NCBI GenBank assembly: GCA_024763355.1
Contig: JANTFR010000003.1
Span: forward strand, 1 to 40,928
DNA: 40,928 nt
Direction of reading: 5' to 3'
Source: Anaerolineales bacterium
GTDB lineage: Bacteria > Chloroflexota > Anaerolineae > Anaerolineales > DRKV01
The notes under the pieces were generated by a model that was not told the origin of the DNA, searched no databases, and saw only the letters and a program-made list of their open reading frames with translations. The position numbers and the translations under genes were made by a program. How positions within the stretch are numbered: the first letter of the stretch is position 1; every line of letters begins with the position of its first letter. Shown piece by piece: positions 22,560 through 33,159 of the stretch.

Positions 22560-24221
22560 ATGTCTGATTTCATCCAACAACTTACCAACGATTTGCAGCA
22601 GCAGATTGAGCAGTTCCAGCCGGAGACCAAAGTGCGGGATGTCGGCACGGTCACCGAGGCGGGCGACGGGATTGCCCGCGCGCGCGGCCTAGCCGATGTG
22701 CGCGCCCAGGAACTGGTGGAATTCGCCAACGGGGTGCAAGGGATTGCCTTCAACCTGGAAGCGGAAAGCGTCGGCATCATCGTGCTGGGCGATTATGCCG
22801 GCATCGAAGAGGGGATGCAGGTGCGTTCCACCGGACGTATCGCCTCCGTCCCCGTGGGCGACGGCATGATTGGGCGCGTCGTCAATGCCCTGGGTGAGCC
22901 GATTGACGGCAAAGGCCCCATCAAATTCGACCGCTACCGCCCCATCGAGCGCATCGCCCCCGGCGTGGTGGCCCGCCAGGACGTGGATACCCCCGTCCAG
23001 ACCGGTATCAAGGCCATCGATGCCATGATTCCGATTGGCCGCGGCCAGCGCGAGTTGATTATCGGCGACCGCCAGACCGGCAAAACCGCCCTGGCGATTG
23101 ATACCATCATCAACCAGAAGGGGAAAGACCTGCTCTGCATTTACGTTGCCATCGGCCAGAAGAAGGCCGCCGTAGCCCGCACGGTCGCCATTCTGGAGAA
23201 ATTCGGGGCGATGGATTACACCACCGTGGTGTTGGCCTCCGCTGACGACCCCGCCGCCATGCAGTACATCGCTCCCTATGCCGGGTGCGCCATCGGCGAA
23301 GAATTCATGGAGAGCGGACGCGACGCCCTGGTGGTTTACGATGACCTTTCCAAGCACGCCTGGGCGTACCGCCAGGTATCCCTCCTCCTGCGCCGCCCTC
23401 CCGGACGCGAGGCCTACCCTGGTGACCTGTTCTACCTGCACTCCCGCTTGCTGGAGCGCGCCGCCCGCCTGGCCGACCAGTACGTCATCGTGCCTGCTGA
23501 TTACGCCGGCGATTTGGCGGAAGCCTCCGAGGGGGTGGACGGCAAAGTCTATGGCGGGCCCCTCTCCAAACACGATGCGGAACAGGCTCTCAAAGGCATG
23601 GAAAACCCCGAAGGGTATAAAATCCTGAAGGTGCGCGGTTCCGGCGGTTCCCTTACCGCGTTGCCCATTATCGAAACCCTTCTGGGCGATGTCTCCGCTT
23701 ACGTCCCCACCAATGTGATTTCCATCACCGACGGGCAGATTTATCTGGAAACCAACCTGTTCTACGCCGGTATTCGCCCGGCTATCAACGCCGGTCTCTC
23801 CGTCTCCCGCGTCGGCGGTGACGCCCAGACCAAAGCCATGAAGCAGGTGGCCGGACGTCTGCGCCTGGAAATGGCCGCCTTCCGCGAACTGGCCGCTTTC
23901 GCCCAGTTCGGCTCCGACCTGGACAAGGCGACCCAGGCGCAATTGAACCGCGGTTTGCGGCTGCGCGAAATCCTCAAGCAGCCCCAGTACTCCCCCGTGC
24001 CGTTGGAGCATCAGGTGGAGGTTATCTTTGCCGCCATCAACGGCTTTGCTGATGACGTGCCCGTGGAGCGCATTTCCGAGTGGGAGGCTGCCCTGACCCG
24101 CTATCTGGATACCGCCCACCCCGAAATTGGCAAGCAAATCGTGGAAAAGAAGCGCCTCTCGGACGAGTTGCAAGAGGCGATGCGGAAGGCGATTGCGGAA
24201 TTCAACGCCGCCTGGCAGTAG
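22560..24221 (+). CDS. atpA: ATP synthase F1 subunit alpha
   Basis: Non-catalytic nucleotide-binding subunit of the F1 hexamer on the cytoplasmic side of the membrane. 553 residues. Walker A GDRQTGKT (169-176), the conserved [22 protein letters not shown] and the Arg-finger section [10 protein letters not shown] are all present. Between [14 protein letters not shown] and [12 protein letters not shown] there is an extra stretch of about 45 residues (about 312-360, Gly/Asp/Lys-rich) not found in the usual 500-510-residue proteins. Start ATG 22560 has GGAGGAAC (22551-22558). First of four F1 genes; delta (atpH) and the F0 genes (atpB, E, F), normally just upstream, are absent from the window. 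Confidence 0.96.
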   Translation: MSDFIQQLTNDLQQQIEQFQPETKVRDVGTVTEAGDGIARARGLADVRAQELVEFANGVQGIAFNLEAESVGIIVLGDYAGIEEGMQVRSTGRIASVPVGDGMIGRVVNALGEPIDGKGPIKFDRYRPIERIAPGVVARQDVDTPVQTGIKAIDAMIPIGRGQRELIIGDRQTGKTALAIDTIINQKGKDLLCIYVAIGQKKAAVARTVAILEKFGAMDYTTVVLASADDPAAMQYIAPYAGCAIGEEFMESGRDALVVYDDLSKHAWAYRQVSLLLRRPPGREAYPGDLFYLHSRLLERAARLADQYVIVPADYAGDLAEASEGVDGKVYGGPLSKHDAEQALKGMENPEGYKILKVRGSGGSLTALPIIETLLGDVSAYVPTNVISITDGQIYLETNLFYAGIRPAINAGLSVSRVGGDAQTKAMKQVAGRLRLEMAAFRELAAFAQFGSDLDKATQAQLNRGLRLREILKQPQYSPVPLEHQVEVIFAAINGFADDVPVERISEWEAALTRYLDTAHPEIGKQIVEKKRLSDELQEAMRKAIAEFNAAWQ

Positions 24222-24273
24222 GCATTCCCGCTGTGCCTGAGGCGCAGCGTTTACCACAAGGCAGGCAGGAAGT

Positions 24274-26596
<2,323 letters not shown>

Positions 26597-26611
26597 AGGA
26601 AAGGGAACGGC

Positions 26612-27055
26612 ATGACCATTCGTGTAGAAATCGTCTCTCAAGACCGCATGGTGTACGAGGGAGAGGCCGATATTGTGGTAGTGCCGGGCGTGAGCGGCGA
26701 GATGGGCATCCTGCCCAACCACTCCCCGCTGATTTCCACCTTGCAATACGGTATTCTCAAAGTGCGCCGCGGCATGGATGAGCAGGTCTTCACCGTGGCA
26801 GGCGGCGTTGTGGAAGTCCAGCCGGACATCGTTACCGTGCTGGCCGACGCGGCGGAGAACGTGGCCGAGATTGACGTGGCCCGCGCCGAAGCGGCCCGTC
26901 AGCGGGCGGAGAAGTTCCTGCAGGAAGGCCCGCCCCCCGATACGGATACTTACCTGCGCATGGAGGCGGCTCTGCGCCGCTCCAACTTGCGTTTGGAGGC
27001 CGTGCGCCGCTACGGGCGCGCTATCCGCCGCCGCCAGGAAGAAGAGAACGTCTAG
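26612..27055 (+). CDS. atpC: ATP synthase F1 subunit epsilon
   Basis: Rotor stalk subunit that inhibits ATP hydrolysis; 147 residues. The beta-sandwich (about 1-85) shows MTIRVEIVSQDRMVYEGEAD and the conserved PGVSGEMGILPNHSPLI, followed by VAGGVVEVQPDIVTVLAD; the two C-terminal helices (about 88-147) are rich in Ala and Arg and end in RRRQEEENV. It lies 15 bp after atpD and 2 bp before mreB. Confidence 0.93.
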   Translation: MTIRVEIVSQDRMVYEGEADIVVVPGVSGEMGILPNHSPLISTLQYGILKVRRGMDEQVFTVAGGVVEVQPDIVTVLADAAENVAEIDVARAEAARQRAEKFLQEGPPPDTDTYLRMEAALRRSNLRLEAVRRYGRAIRRRQEEENV

Positions 27056-27057
27056 TC

Positions 27058-28071
27058 ATGGCTCTGTTCTCGCGGGACCTGGGCATTGACCTGGGAACTA
27101 AGTTCACGCGGATTGCCTCGGGAGATGCCGTCATCGTCGAGGAGCCCACCGTCGTGGCGATTGCCATCGAGGAGGCCAAGGCCGTGGAAATCGGCCAGGC
27201 CGCCGACGATATGGACGGCCGCGTCCCGGAATCTATCGAGGTGGTGCGCCCCCTGCAAAATGGGGTGATTGCCGATTACGAGGTGACCACCATCCTGCTG
27301 GATGCTTTGCTGCGCCGCACGCGTTCGGGATTCTCCTTCGTTGGGCCGCGGGTGGCAATCTCGGTTCCCGAAGGAATCACCAGCGTGGAGCGCCGCGCCG
27401 TCCACGAGGCTGCCCTGGAAGCCGGTTCGCGGGAAGCCGTCCTGGTGCAGCAGCCCCTCGCGGCGGCCCTGGGGGCCGATTTGCCCATTGGGACGCCCTC
27501 CGGCAACATGCTCCTGAGCATCGGGGCCGGTTCCACCCAGGCGGCGGTGCTGGCGATGTACGGCATCGTCACTTCCGAGACGATGCGGGCCGGCGGCTAT
27601 GCTATGGACGAGGCTATCGTTTCCTATGCCCGCCGCAAGTACGGCGTCATCATCGGGCCGCGCGTTGCCGAGCAAATCAAAATCCGCATCGGGGCTGCCG
27701 TTCCCCAGGAGACCGGCGACAGCGTGGAAGTGCAGGGGCAGGACCAGGTCTCCGGCCTGCCGCGCCCCCTCAGTCTGACCACCGATGAAGTGGTGGAGGC
27801 CTTGCAGGAGCCGTTAGCGCAGATTGCCGAGACGGCCCGCCGCGTTCTGGAAAAAACCCCCCCGGAATTGGTCTCGGACATCATTGACCACGGCCTTGCT
27901 CTGTGCGGCGGCGGCGCTCTCCTGCGCGGGATTGACAAACTGCTCACCAAGGAACTGGGCATCCCCGCTTACCTTGTGGAGCAGCCCCGCCACGTGGTGG
28001 CCCTGGGAGCTGCCCAGGTGCTCACCCCCAGCGTCTACGCCGTCGTGCGACGCAACCTGCCGCCCTCGTAA
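27058..28071 (+). CDS. mreB: MreB/Mbl-type bacterial actin
   Basis: Cytoskeletal ATPase that guides cell-wall synthesis in rod-shaped or filamentous cells; 337 residues. Phosphate 1 loop DLGIDLGTKFTRI (about 7-19), phosphate 2/connect section ISVPEGITSVERRAVHEAAL, LSIGAGSTQAAVL, and the adenosine motif ALCGGGALLRGIDKLL are present. RPLQNGVIADYEVT matches the MreB signature region. It starts two bases after atpC and ends at a strong terminator, so it belongs to the atp operon. Whether it is the main MreB or a paralogue cannot be told here (no mreC or mreD nearby). Confidence 0.88.
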   Translation: MALFSRDLGIDLGTKFTRIASGDAVIVEEPTVVAIAIEEAKAVEIGQAADDMDGRVPESIEVVRPLQNGVIADYEVTTILLDALLRRTRSGFSFVGPRVAISVPEGITSVERRAVHEAALEAGSREAVLVQQPLAAALGADLPIGTPSGNMLLSIGAGSTQAAVLAMYGIVTSETMRAGGYAMDEAIVSYARRKYGVIIGPRVAEQIKIRIGAAVPQETGDSVEVQGQDQVSGLPRPLSLTTDEVVEALQEPLAQIAETARRVLEKTPPELVSDIIDHGLALCGGGALLRGIDKLLTKELGIPAYLVEQPRHVVALGAAQVLTPSVYAVVRRNLPPS

Positions 28072-28073
28072 AG

Positions 28074-28122
28074 GAATGGCAGAATGGGGAATGCGGAGTG
28101 CAGAATGTAGAATGCGGAATGT
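28074..28122 (+). repeat. Heptamer tandem array after mreB
   Basis: Seven 7-bp units: GAATGGC, AGAATGG, GGAATGC, GGAGTGC, AGAATGT, AGAATGC, GGAATGT. It lies between the mreB stop and the terminator. Confidence 0.85.
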
Positions 28123-28124
28123 AG

Positions 28125-28157
28125 AAAGCCCGCCTCGTGTTGAGGTCGGGCTTTTTT
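28125..28157 (+). terminator. Rho-independent terminator of the atp-mreB operon
   Basis: AAAGCCCGCCTC pairs with GAGG-T-CGGGCTTT (one bulge) around a GTGTT loop, followed by six T in all. Confidence 0.88.
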
Positions 28158-28272
28158 GTTGCGGCGTTTGCCAGAATTGCTCTTTGGCCACATCCCCGAT
28201 GTATTCTGCTATGCGTACCGTGGCATCGTGATATGCCGCAGGTACATCATGTTGTCATGGTATTTCAGGGTT
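28158..28272. other. Convergent intergenic stretch, no feature seen
   Basis: Between the atp-mreB terminator and repeat copy 3 no ORF, hairpin or repeat is visible. Confidence 0.5.
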
Positions 28273-28390
28273 AACACGGAATTGTGGGGTAGGATGAGCA
28301 GACTTCCGAGATTTTCCCGGCCTGATGTTCATCCAGAGCGGCTCTCGTCGAAATCTCGGAAGTCTTTACCCCACAAATCTGAGGAGAGCC
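28273..28390 (+). repeat. Structured dispersed repeat, copy 3 (most complete)
   Basis: Begins AACACGGAATTGTGGGGTA and ends GAGGAGAGCC. Outer arms GTGGGGTA/TACCCCAC and 15-bp inner arms AGACTTCCGAGATTT and its complement enclose the core GATGTTCATC and AGAGCGGCTCTCGTCG. The right end meets the remnant of a nucleotidyltransferase gene at 28391, as if inserted there. Confidence 0.88.
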
Positions 28391-28490
28391 ATATTTCATA
28401 AATCCCCTGGGCACTGGACAATACCGCTTCGCGGATGTAAGGGCTGATGGCCTGCTCAGTGACCAGGTCCACTTTGCGCCCAGCCAAGGC
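28391..28490 (-). pseudogene. C-terminal remnant of a MNT-type nucleotidyltransferase
   Basis: On the minus strand, directly after rex, an open frame reads ALAGRKVDLVTEQAIS, then PYIREAVLSSAQGIYE. GRKVDLVTxxAISPYIR is the C-terminal signature of small DNA-polymerase-beta-like nucleotidyltransferases (MntA-type antitoxins). The N-terminal GSxxxG-DxD part is absent, and repeat copy 3 begins where the frame would end. Probably a decayed fragment. Confidence 0.6.
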
Positions 28491-28516
28491 ACCTGTGCCC
28501 TCTTGCCTGCTCCCTC

Positions 28517-29143
28517 CTAGCGCGGTGCCAGATAGTACGTCATGTGCTGCAAATGGATGACGGGGTCAATGTGCTCCACGCGTATCCCCTCGCGCACGGC
28601 CAGATTGACCGGGGCGTAATTCAGGATGGCGCGTACGCCGACGGCAATCAGTTTGTCGGCGGTCTCCTGTGCCACCTCCGCCGGAACGGCCAGCATTGCC
28701 ACCTGGATGCTTCCCTCCGCGATGAGGCGCTCCATATCGGCCACATCCCGTACTTCAATACCGTTGATGACCTTGCCGATTTTGGCGGGGTCGCTGTCGA
28801 ACAGCATGGCGACGCGAAAGCCGTGCTCCTGAAAACCTTGGTAGCGCGCCAGGGCGCTGCCTACGTCTCCCGCTCCAATGACGGCCACATCCCAAACGCG
28901 GTCCACTTTCAGGATGCGGATGAGTTGCTTCTTCAAAAAGGGAATGTGATAGCCGGTGCCTTGTTTGCCGAATTCGCCGAACTGGGATAAATCCTTGCGA
29001 ATCTGCGCCGCGGAGATGCCCAATCGGGCGCCCAGTTCGTGGGAAGAAACGTATTCCAGGCCCTCTTCCTCCATGCGGCTGATGGCGCGCAAGTAGAGGG
29101 GCAGGCGGCTGACAACGATATCCGGGATGATGGGGCGTGTCAT
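28517..29143 (-). CDS. rex: Redox-sensing transcriptional repressor Rex
   Basis: Dimeric repressor that leaves DNA when NADH rises; it controls fermentation and respiration genes. 208 residues: N-terminal winged helix (about 1-78; VSSHELGARLGISAAQIRKD and LSQFGEFGKQGTGY) and a Rossmann domain with VIGAGDVGSALARY (88-101), an acidic residue at the end of the second strand (LFDSDPAKIG), and the C-terminal swapped helix. ATG 29143 has AAGGAG five bases upstream. Downstream is a nucleotidyltransferase remnant; upstream a MITE-like element and then the ABC importer genes on the same strand. Confidence 0.95.
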   Translation of the reverse strand: MTRPIIPDIVVSRLPLYLRAISRMEEEGLEYVSSHELGARLGISAAQIRKDLSQFGEFGKQGTGYHIPFLKKQLIRILKVDRVWDVAVIGAGDVGSALARYQGFQEHGFRVAMLFDSDPAKIGKVINGIEVRDVADMERLIAEGSIQVAMLAVPAEVAQETADKLIAVGVRAILNYAPVNLAVREGIRVEHIDPVIHLQHMTYYLAPR

Positions 29144-29172
29144 GCGGTCTCCTTGGCAATCCCGATGAACAA

Positions 29173-29251
29173 GAACCTGTCCGAAAACTTATGAAATGGC
29201 CTTTCCAGGCTGGTTGGAAAGGCCGCCTAACAACATGTTTCGGATAGACTC
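29173..29251. mobile_element. MITE-like 79-bp element with nested inverted repeats
   Basis: The left end GAACCTGTCCGAAA matches the complement of the right end, GAGTCTATCCGAAA, at 11 of 14 positions. Inside, GGCCTTTCC (29198-29206) and GGAAAGGCC (29216-29224) form a perfect stem with a 9-nt loop. It has no coding capacity and no clear target-site duplication. It lies in the rex leader region, so it could instead be a regulatory hairpin. Confidence 0.5.
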
Positions 29252-29320
29252 TGATAATATGAGAAATTTACCACAAAGTCCCCTTTTCCGCAAATCAGGC
29301 AAACGTACGCGGACGGCTGC

Positions 29321-30100
29321 TCACAGGTTGAGCAGGATGACGTTCTGCCCGTTCACCCGGCCGACATCCAGTTCCGTGCCGTATGTGGCGCTCAGATTGG
29401 CAGCGTTGAAGACTTCCTCCAATCTGCCATGTTTCAGGACACGCCCGCCGCGCATCAGAATTACGTTGTCAGCGATAACCGCTGCGGATTCTGGGTCGTG
29501 GGTCGTATAAATTACGGTTATCTTCCGGTTCGCGAGGGCGCGCATGATTTGGAGGACGCGTTTTTTGTTGGCAAGGTCGAGATGGGCGGTTGGTTCGTCG
29601 AACAAGAGAATTTGGGGAGATTGAGCAAGGGTACGGGCAATCAAGGCCAATTGATGCTCGCCACCGCTCAAGGTGGTAACTGCCCGGTGAGAGAGTGCAT
29701 CCAGGCCTAAATCGTGGAGCGCCGTTCTGGCGGCCTGGATGTCTTCCGGTTGGGGGGTGGAGAAAAAGCCCAAATGCGGGGTGCGCCCCAAAAGGACGTA
29801 TTCCAGCACACGGTAATCGAAAGGGGTATGCTCGCGTTGAGGCACCAGCCCCAGGGTGCGGCTCAATTCCCGATGTGAGTAATCTCCCAGAGGGGTGCCG
29901 CGCAACAGAATTGTGCCGTCCTTCGGCGTGTATCTTCCCAGAAGAAGATACAGCAAGGTAGATTTTCCTGCCCCGTTGGGGCCAAGGATGGCATTGACCG
30001 TTCCTGAGAAGATGTCAAAAGATACGGAGTGCAGCGCCTCGGTGGCCGCCTCAGGGTAGGAGAAGAGCACGTTTTGCAGGCTGAGCAATGGCGTAGTCAT
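29321..30100 (-). CDS. ABC importer ATPase, FecE/BtuD/MolC type
   Basis: Energises uptake by the FecCD-type permease encoded next to it; 259 residues. Walker A GPNGAGKST (40-48), the Q loop in LVPQRE, signature TLSGGEHQLALIARTLAQ (143-160), Walker B ILLFDEPTAHLD (164-175) and the switch His in YTTHDPESA are all present. Start ATG 30100 overlaps the permease stop (ATGA); a longer reading from 30220 lies in the permease gene. Last gene of the aldehyde oxidoreductase locus. Confidence 0.93.
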   Translation of the reverse strand: MTTPLLSLQNVLFSYPEAATEALHSVSFDIFSGTVNAILGPNGAGKSTLLYLLLGRYTPKDGTILLRGTPLGDYSHRELSRTLGLVPQREHTPFDYRVLEYVLLGRTPHLGFFSTPQPEDIQAARTALHDLGLDALSHRAVTTLSGGEHQLALIARTLAQSPQILLFDEPTAHLDLANKKRVLQIMRALANRKITVIYTTHDPESAAVIADNVILMRGGRVLKHGRLEEVFNAANLSATYGTELDVGRVNGQNVILLNL

Positions 30101-31089
30101 CGGTTGATTTTCAGTTGCTGAGTGGTCATCAAGAAAGCAAAGACCAGGGCGCCAATCAGTGAGGTGATGATGCCCAAAGGGATTTCGCCGGCGAGGAGAG
30201 TGCGAGCAAGGTTGTCGCACAGCAAGGTGAAGATGCCTCCTATCAGCATAGCCGCCGGCAAAGCGTACTGTGTGTTCGCACCAAAGAAACGCCGCGCCAG
30301 ATGGGGAATAATCAATCCGACCCAGCCAATCATACCGGCTACGGAAATTACGGGGGCAGCAGAGGTGACCGCCAGTACCAACAAGATAGTGCGTTCACGT
30401 GCCGGGGCCGTTCCCAGGGAGAATGCAGTTCCATCCGACAACGAAAGGACGTTGAGCCGCCAGCGGGTCAGGTATAGCACCAGGAGGGAAGGAAGAACCG
30501 CGGGCAGGATGGCAAGCAGACTTTGCCAGCGCGTCCCCCACAGCCCGCCCAGCAGCCAGAAAGTGATTTCGGGAAGTTGGGTGAGAGGGTCGGCCATGTA
30601 TTTGAGCAGGCCGACCCCGGACGCGAAGAGAGCGGAAACCGCAATTCCGGCAAGTACCATGCGCAACACCCAACCACCATAACGCAGATATTTCGCCAGT
30701 AAGTAGGAGAAGAGAAGACCCAGCAAAGCGAAAAACGCGGCGCTGAGTTGTATCCACAGGGGGGAGGCGTTGAGAGTCAGAATAGCCAACGCCGCTCCGA
30801 ATGCCGCCCCCTGGGATACCCCCAGAAATCCCGGCTCGACCAGCGGGTTGCGGAACAGTGTTTGCATGACCATGCCGCTTGCTGACAAAGCCGCTCCCAG
30901 GATAAAGGCCGTCAAAATCCTGGGGAGGCGGAGGCTGAAGACGAGACGATATGCTAACGGTTCTGTCTGAAGGGACAGAGAGAACGGCGAGACAGGGTAT
31001 CTGCCTACAAAGAGAGATGCTCCTAATCCCAGTATGGAGGCCAGAATCAGGAGCGTGAAAGCGAATAAGGAGGAGCGATTGGAGCGCAC
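30097..31089 (-). CDS. ABC importer permease, FecCD/BtuC/MolB family
   Basis: A 330-residue inner-membrane permease with about nine or ten TM helices, of the type that handles iron-siderophores, cobalamin, heme or, in MolBC, molybdate. LPRILTAFILGAALSASGMV is the typical family stretch before TM3, and GMIGWVGLIIPHLARRFFG marks the ATPase coupling loop. The start is GTG at 31089, four bases after the binding-protein stop; no ribosome site is seen, so it depends on coupling. Overlaps the ATPase start. Confidence 0.92.
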   Translation of the reverse strand: MRSNRSSLFAFTLLILASILGLGASLFVGRYPVSPFSLSLQTEPLAYRLVFSLRLPRILTAFILGAALSASGMVMQTLFRNPLVEPGFLGVSQGAAFGAALAILTLNASPLWIQLSAAFFALLGLLFSYLLAKYLRYGGWVLRMVLAGIAVSALFASGVGLLKYMADPLTQLPEITFWLLGGLWGTRWQSLLAILPAVLPSLLVLYLTRWRLNVLSLSDGTAFSLGTAPARERTILLVLAVTSAAPVISVAGMIGWVGLIIPHLARRFFGANTQYALPAAMLIGGIFTLLCDNLARTLLAGEIPLGIITSLIGALVFAFLMTTQQLKINR

Positions 31090-31093
31090 AGGG

Positions 31094-32212
31094 TTAGCGA
31101 AGCGGAGTGGCGGGCAGAGTTATCAGAGGCAGGATTTGTTCGCTGACAACCGATTTATCCAGATTGTAGAGGCTGCCGTAGAAATCGTAGACCTCGTTCT
31201 CCATCTCCAGGTCTGTAAACAGGTCAGGATGGGTTTGGGTTGCCATCCAGGTGAGGCACAAAATCCAGCGCGGGTCTGGCTGGTCCCAACTGTAGAAATC
31301 TCTGGGGACTGCAAAAATCTGGCTGTTCTGCACGGCTTGCAGACTTTGGGTGAGGGGATTTCCCTGAAGGTCCTTGATGGCCTCGTTGGTGTCGCCGAAG
31401 TAATCTACGATGTAAATCTGTTCCGGATTCCAGACGGCGACTTGCTCCAGCCCGACCACGGTCCAGCGGGAACCGAGTTCTGCATCCAGCCAGACAGGCG
31501 CTCCGCCGGCCAGTTTGAGCATTGTCGTCTGCATCCAGTCTGCTGGCGGCACATTGTAAGATATTTCGCCGCCTTTGGTGGAATACTGGAGGAAAAGGAC
31601 GGATGGCTTGTCGTCGTCTGCCACTTTGCTAACCGCATCCTCGATATGCTGCATCCGCTCCTGATAAAACGAGATGATTTCCTGTGCGCGGGCCTCGTTT
31701 TGGAAAATGACCCCGAAACGCTGGATATCCTGAAAAAATCCTTCGGGTGTTTCGGAACTCAAATAGACTACTGGCACGCCCAGCCCCTCAACGGCCGCCC
31801 CCAGTTTTTTTGCCATCGAGTCTTTGATGATAATCAAGTCTGGATTGACGGTGGCGATTTGCTCTGGCCCGGCATCGCCTTCCAAGACCAACTTTTCATC
31901 GGCCTTTGGCTCGACGAGATATAGAAAATCGTTGCCCTGGCCGGATTTGGCAATCGCGGCGACCTTTGTAAGGGCCTCAGGGAAGAGATAAGCCTCGTCC
32001 ACCAGCATCAGGTTGGCGAAACCCGCGATAACGATACGGGAGGGGGGCGCTTCGAGGGTGACGGTGCGTCCCAGGTCGTCTTCGAGTACGATGGGGGTGG
32101 GTTGGGCTGCCTCCTCTGTGGCGGCAGGCGTCTGTGGAGCGGGAGCGCAGGCGCTGAGCAGCATCGCCGATAGCGAGAACAGGATGAAAGTAAAACGAAG
32201 CAAGGTTTTCAT
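31094..32212 (-). CDS. Periplasmic-binding lipoprotein of the FecB/BtuF/MolA type
   Basis: Captures the ligand and delivers it to the permease; 372 residues. Signal peptide with lipobox LLSAC (Cys22), then a Pro/Ala/Thr linker. The fold follows the type III (helix-backbone) binding proteins: DLGRTVTLEAPPSRIVIAG, INPDLIIIKD-like VNPDLIIIKDSM, and a C-terminal lobe with YIVDYFGDTNEAIKDLQGNP. The ligand is not set by the motifs. The locus suggests an oxyanion such as tungstate or molybdate, as in MolA. The ATG overlaps the NTPase stop (ATGA). Confidence 0.88.
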   Translation of the reverse strand: MKTLLRFTFILFSLSAMLLSACAPAPQTPAATEEAAQPTPIVLEDDLGRTVTLEAPPSRIVIAGFANLMLVDEAYLFPEALTKVAAIAKSGQGNDFLYLVEPKADEKLVLEGDAGPEQIATVNPDLIIIKDSMAKKLGAAVEGLGVPVVYLSSETPEGFFQDIQRFGVIFQNEARAQEIISFYQERMQHIEDAVSKVADDDKPSVLFLQYSTKGGEISYNVPPADWMQTTMLKLAGGAPVWLDAELGSRWTVVGLEQVAVWNPEQIYIVDYFGDTNEAIKDLQGNPLTQSLQAVQNSQIFAVPRDFYSWDQPDPRWILCLTWMATQTHPDLFTDLEMENEVYDFYGSLYNLDKSVVSEQILPLITLPATPLR

Positions 32213-32754
32213 AGAGACTTGTCCTTATGGGAGATGATGGTGTGGAAGAGTTTGGTGGGAATTGTATCGCGATTCTCTTTGTCCAGAACGATGATGGATG
32301 GCTTCAATCTGCCAAGCCTATTCTTAAGTGACTCCATCAGTGAGGGGCGCATGGTGACGATAGCCAGGCGGTATCCGGCGTTCTCCAGGGCCGGGAGAGC
32401 GCGGGTCAACCCCCGCCCCTGTATGAGTTCCAGGGGGCCGATTTCATCTATCAGGAGAAGGTCTGTCCTGGAGATTGCATCGAGACAGGTGTTTCCCCAG
32501 GCAATCGTATCTTTGTCCATGCGCCAGTAGCCAATATCAGGAGTTTCATGCGGTAACGCTCTTCTGGCAAATGGCCGCTCTTCCCCTGTTGCTACATTCT
32601 GGAGATGGATAGCGGTTTTCTCTCCCGCCTGAAAAATGGGGATAGACAGGATTCCCGCGGCGCTCAGGTTGTTCTGTTGGACAGTGTCTAGCAGCCGAGC
32701 GCACGCGGTTGTTTTTCCGGAGCCGGATGGCGCGGAAAGAAGGACTAGTTTCAT
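32209..32754 (-). CDS. THEP1-like nucleoside-triphosphatase (P-loop NTPase)
   Basis: A 181-residue soluble P-loop protein. Walker A is APSGSGKTT (8-16), Walker B LLLIDEIGPLEL, the DEIGPxEL pattern of the THEP1/NTPase_1 family; RLAIVTMRPSLMES follows. DUF2478 and THEP1 proteins hydrolyse NTPs in vitro, and DUF2478 members often lie in molybdate operons, but the role is unknown. ATG 32754 was chosen because it starts exactly at the MKLVLLSAPSG strand; a longer frame begins in the upstream gene. Overlaps the binding-protein gene. Confidence 0.8.
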   Translation of the reverse strand: MKLVLLSAPSGSGKTTACARLLDTVQQNNLSAAGILSIPIFQAGEKTAIHLQNVATGEERPFARRALPHETPDIGYWRMDKDTIAWGNTCLDAISRTDLLLIDEIGPLELIQGRGLTRALPALENAGYRLAIVTMRPSLMESLKNRLGRLKPSIIVLDKENRDTIPTKLFHTIISHKDKSL

Positions 32755-32801
32755 GCGAAATCTTTCGTAGAGGGGATAGAAGCGGTCATCCGCCGCGGGG
32801 G

Positions 32802-33122
32802 TCAAATCACCAGCGTTGCCATGTCTGCGCCAAAGAGTGCCAGTCGGTCGCCATCCTTGATGGTGACGCACAAATCCCAGTTGTGACAATCTTCGCAGAA
32901 TTGCTGGTAGCCGAGATAGTCCGCCATGCGATTATGCGTGGTGAGCAATTTACTATTCAGAAAGACGGTGTAAAGCGTGTCACGGGGAATGCCGATGCGC
33001 TGCAACAAATCGTCCAGCGTCTCCATCGGGCGAGCGGGTACTTCGATGATACCCTGCGTACCGATTTCCCGGTCCGTCTTGTATATTTTACGCAGGCGCC
33101 CATACAGAACAATCGTGACCAT
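32802..33122 (-). CDS. MoaD/ThiS-fold protein without diglycine tail, with Cys cluster
   Basis: A 106-residue ubiquitin-fold protein: MVTIVLYGRLRKIYK opens it, LDDLLQRIGI is the middle helix and IKDGDRLALFG the last strand. It ends in MATLVI, not the GG needed for adenylation and thiocarboxylation in MoaD and ThiS. It also carries CEDCHNWDLC, three Cys and a His in ten residues that could bind metal or a cluster. It is similar in layout (YGxLxK, IGI, VFxN, DGDxIxxF) to the protein at 36070-36420, so the two are probably paralogues. Role unknown; perhaps a structural or metal-delivery partner of the aldehyde oxidoreductase. Confidence 0.7.
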   Translation of the reverse strand: MVTIVLYGRLRKIYKTDREIGTQGIIEVPARPMETLDDLLQRIGIPRDTLYTVFLNSKLLTTHNRMADYLGYQQFCEDCHNWDLCVTIKDGDRLALFGADMATLVI

Positions 33123-33159
33123 GATTTGCTTTTTCTTCTCTCCGGCGGGAAGCGGGGGG

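Noticed and set aside
28271-28492. A minus frame VKTSEISTRAALDEHQ in repeat copy 3, similar in copy 1
   Set aside because: Copy 2 has shorter arms that break this frame while pairing is kept, so it is structure rather than coding.
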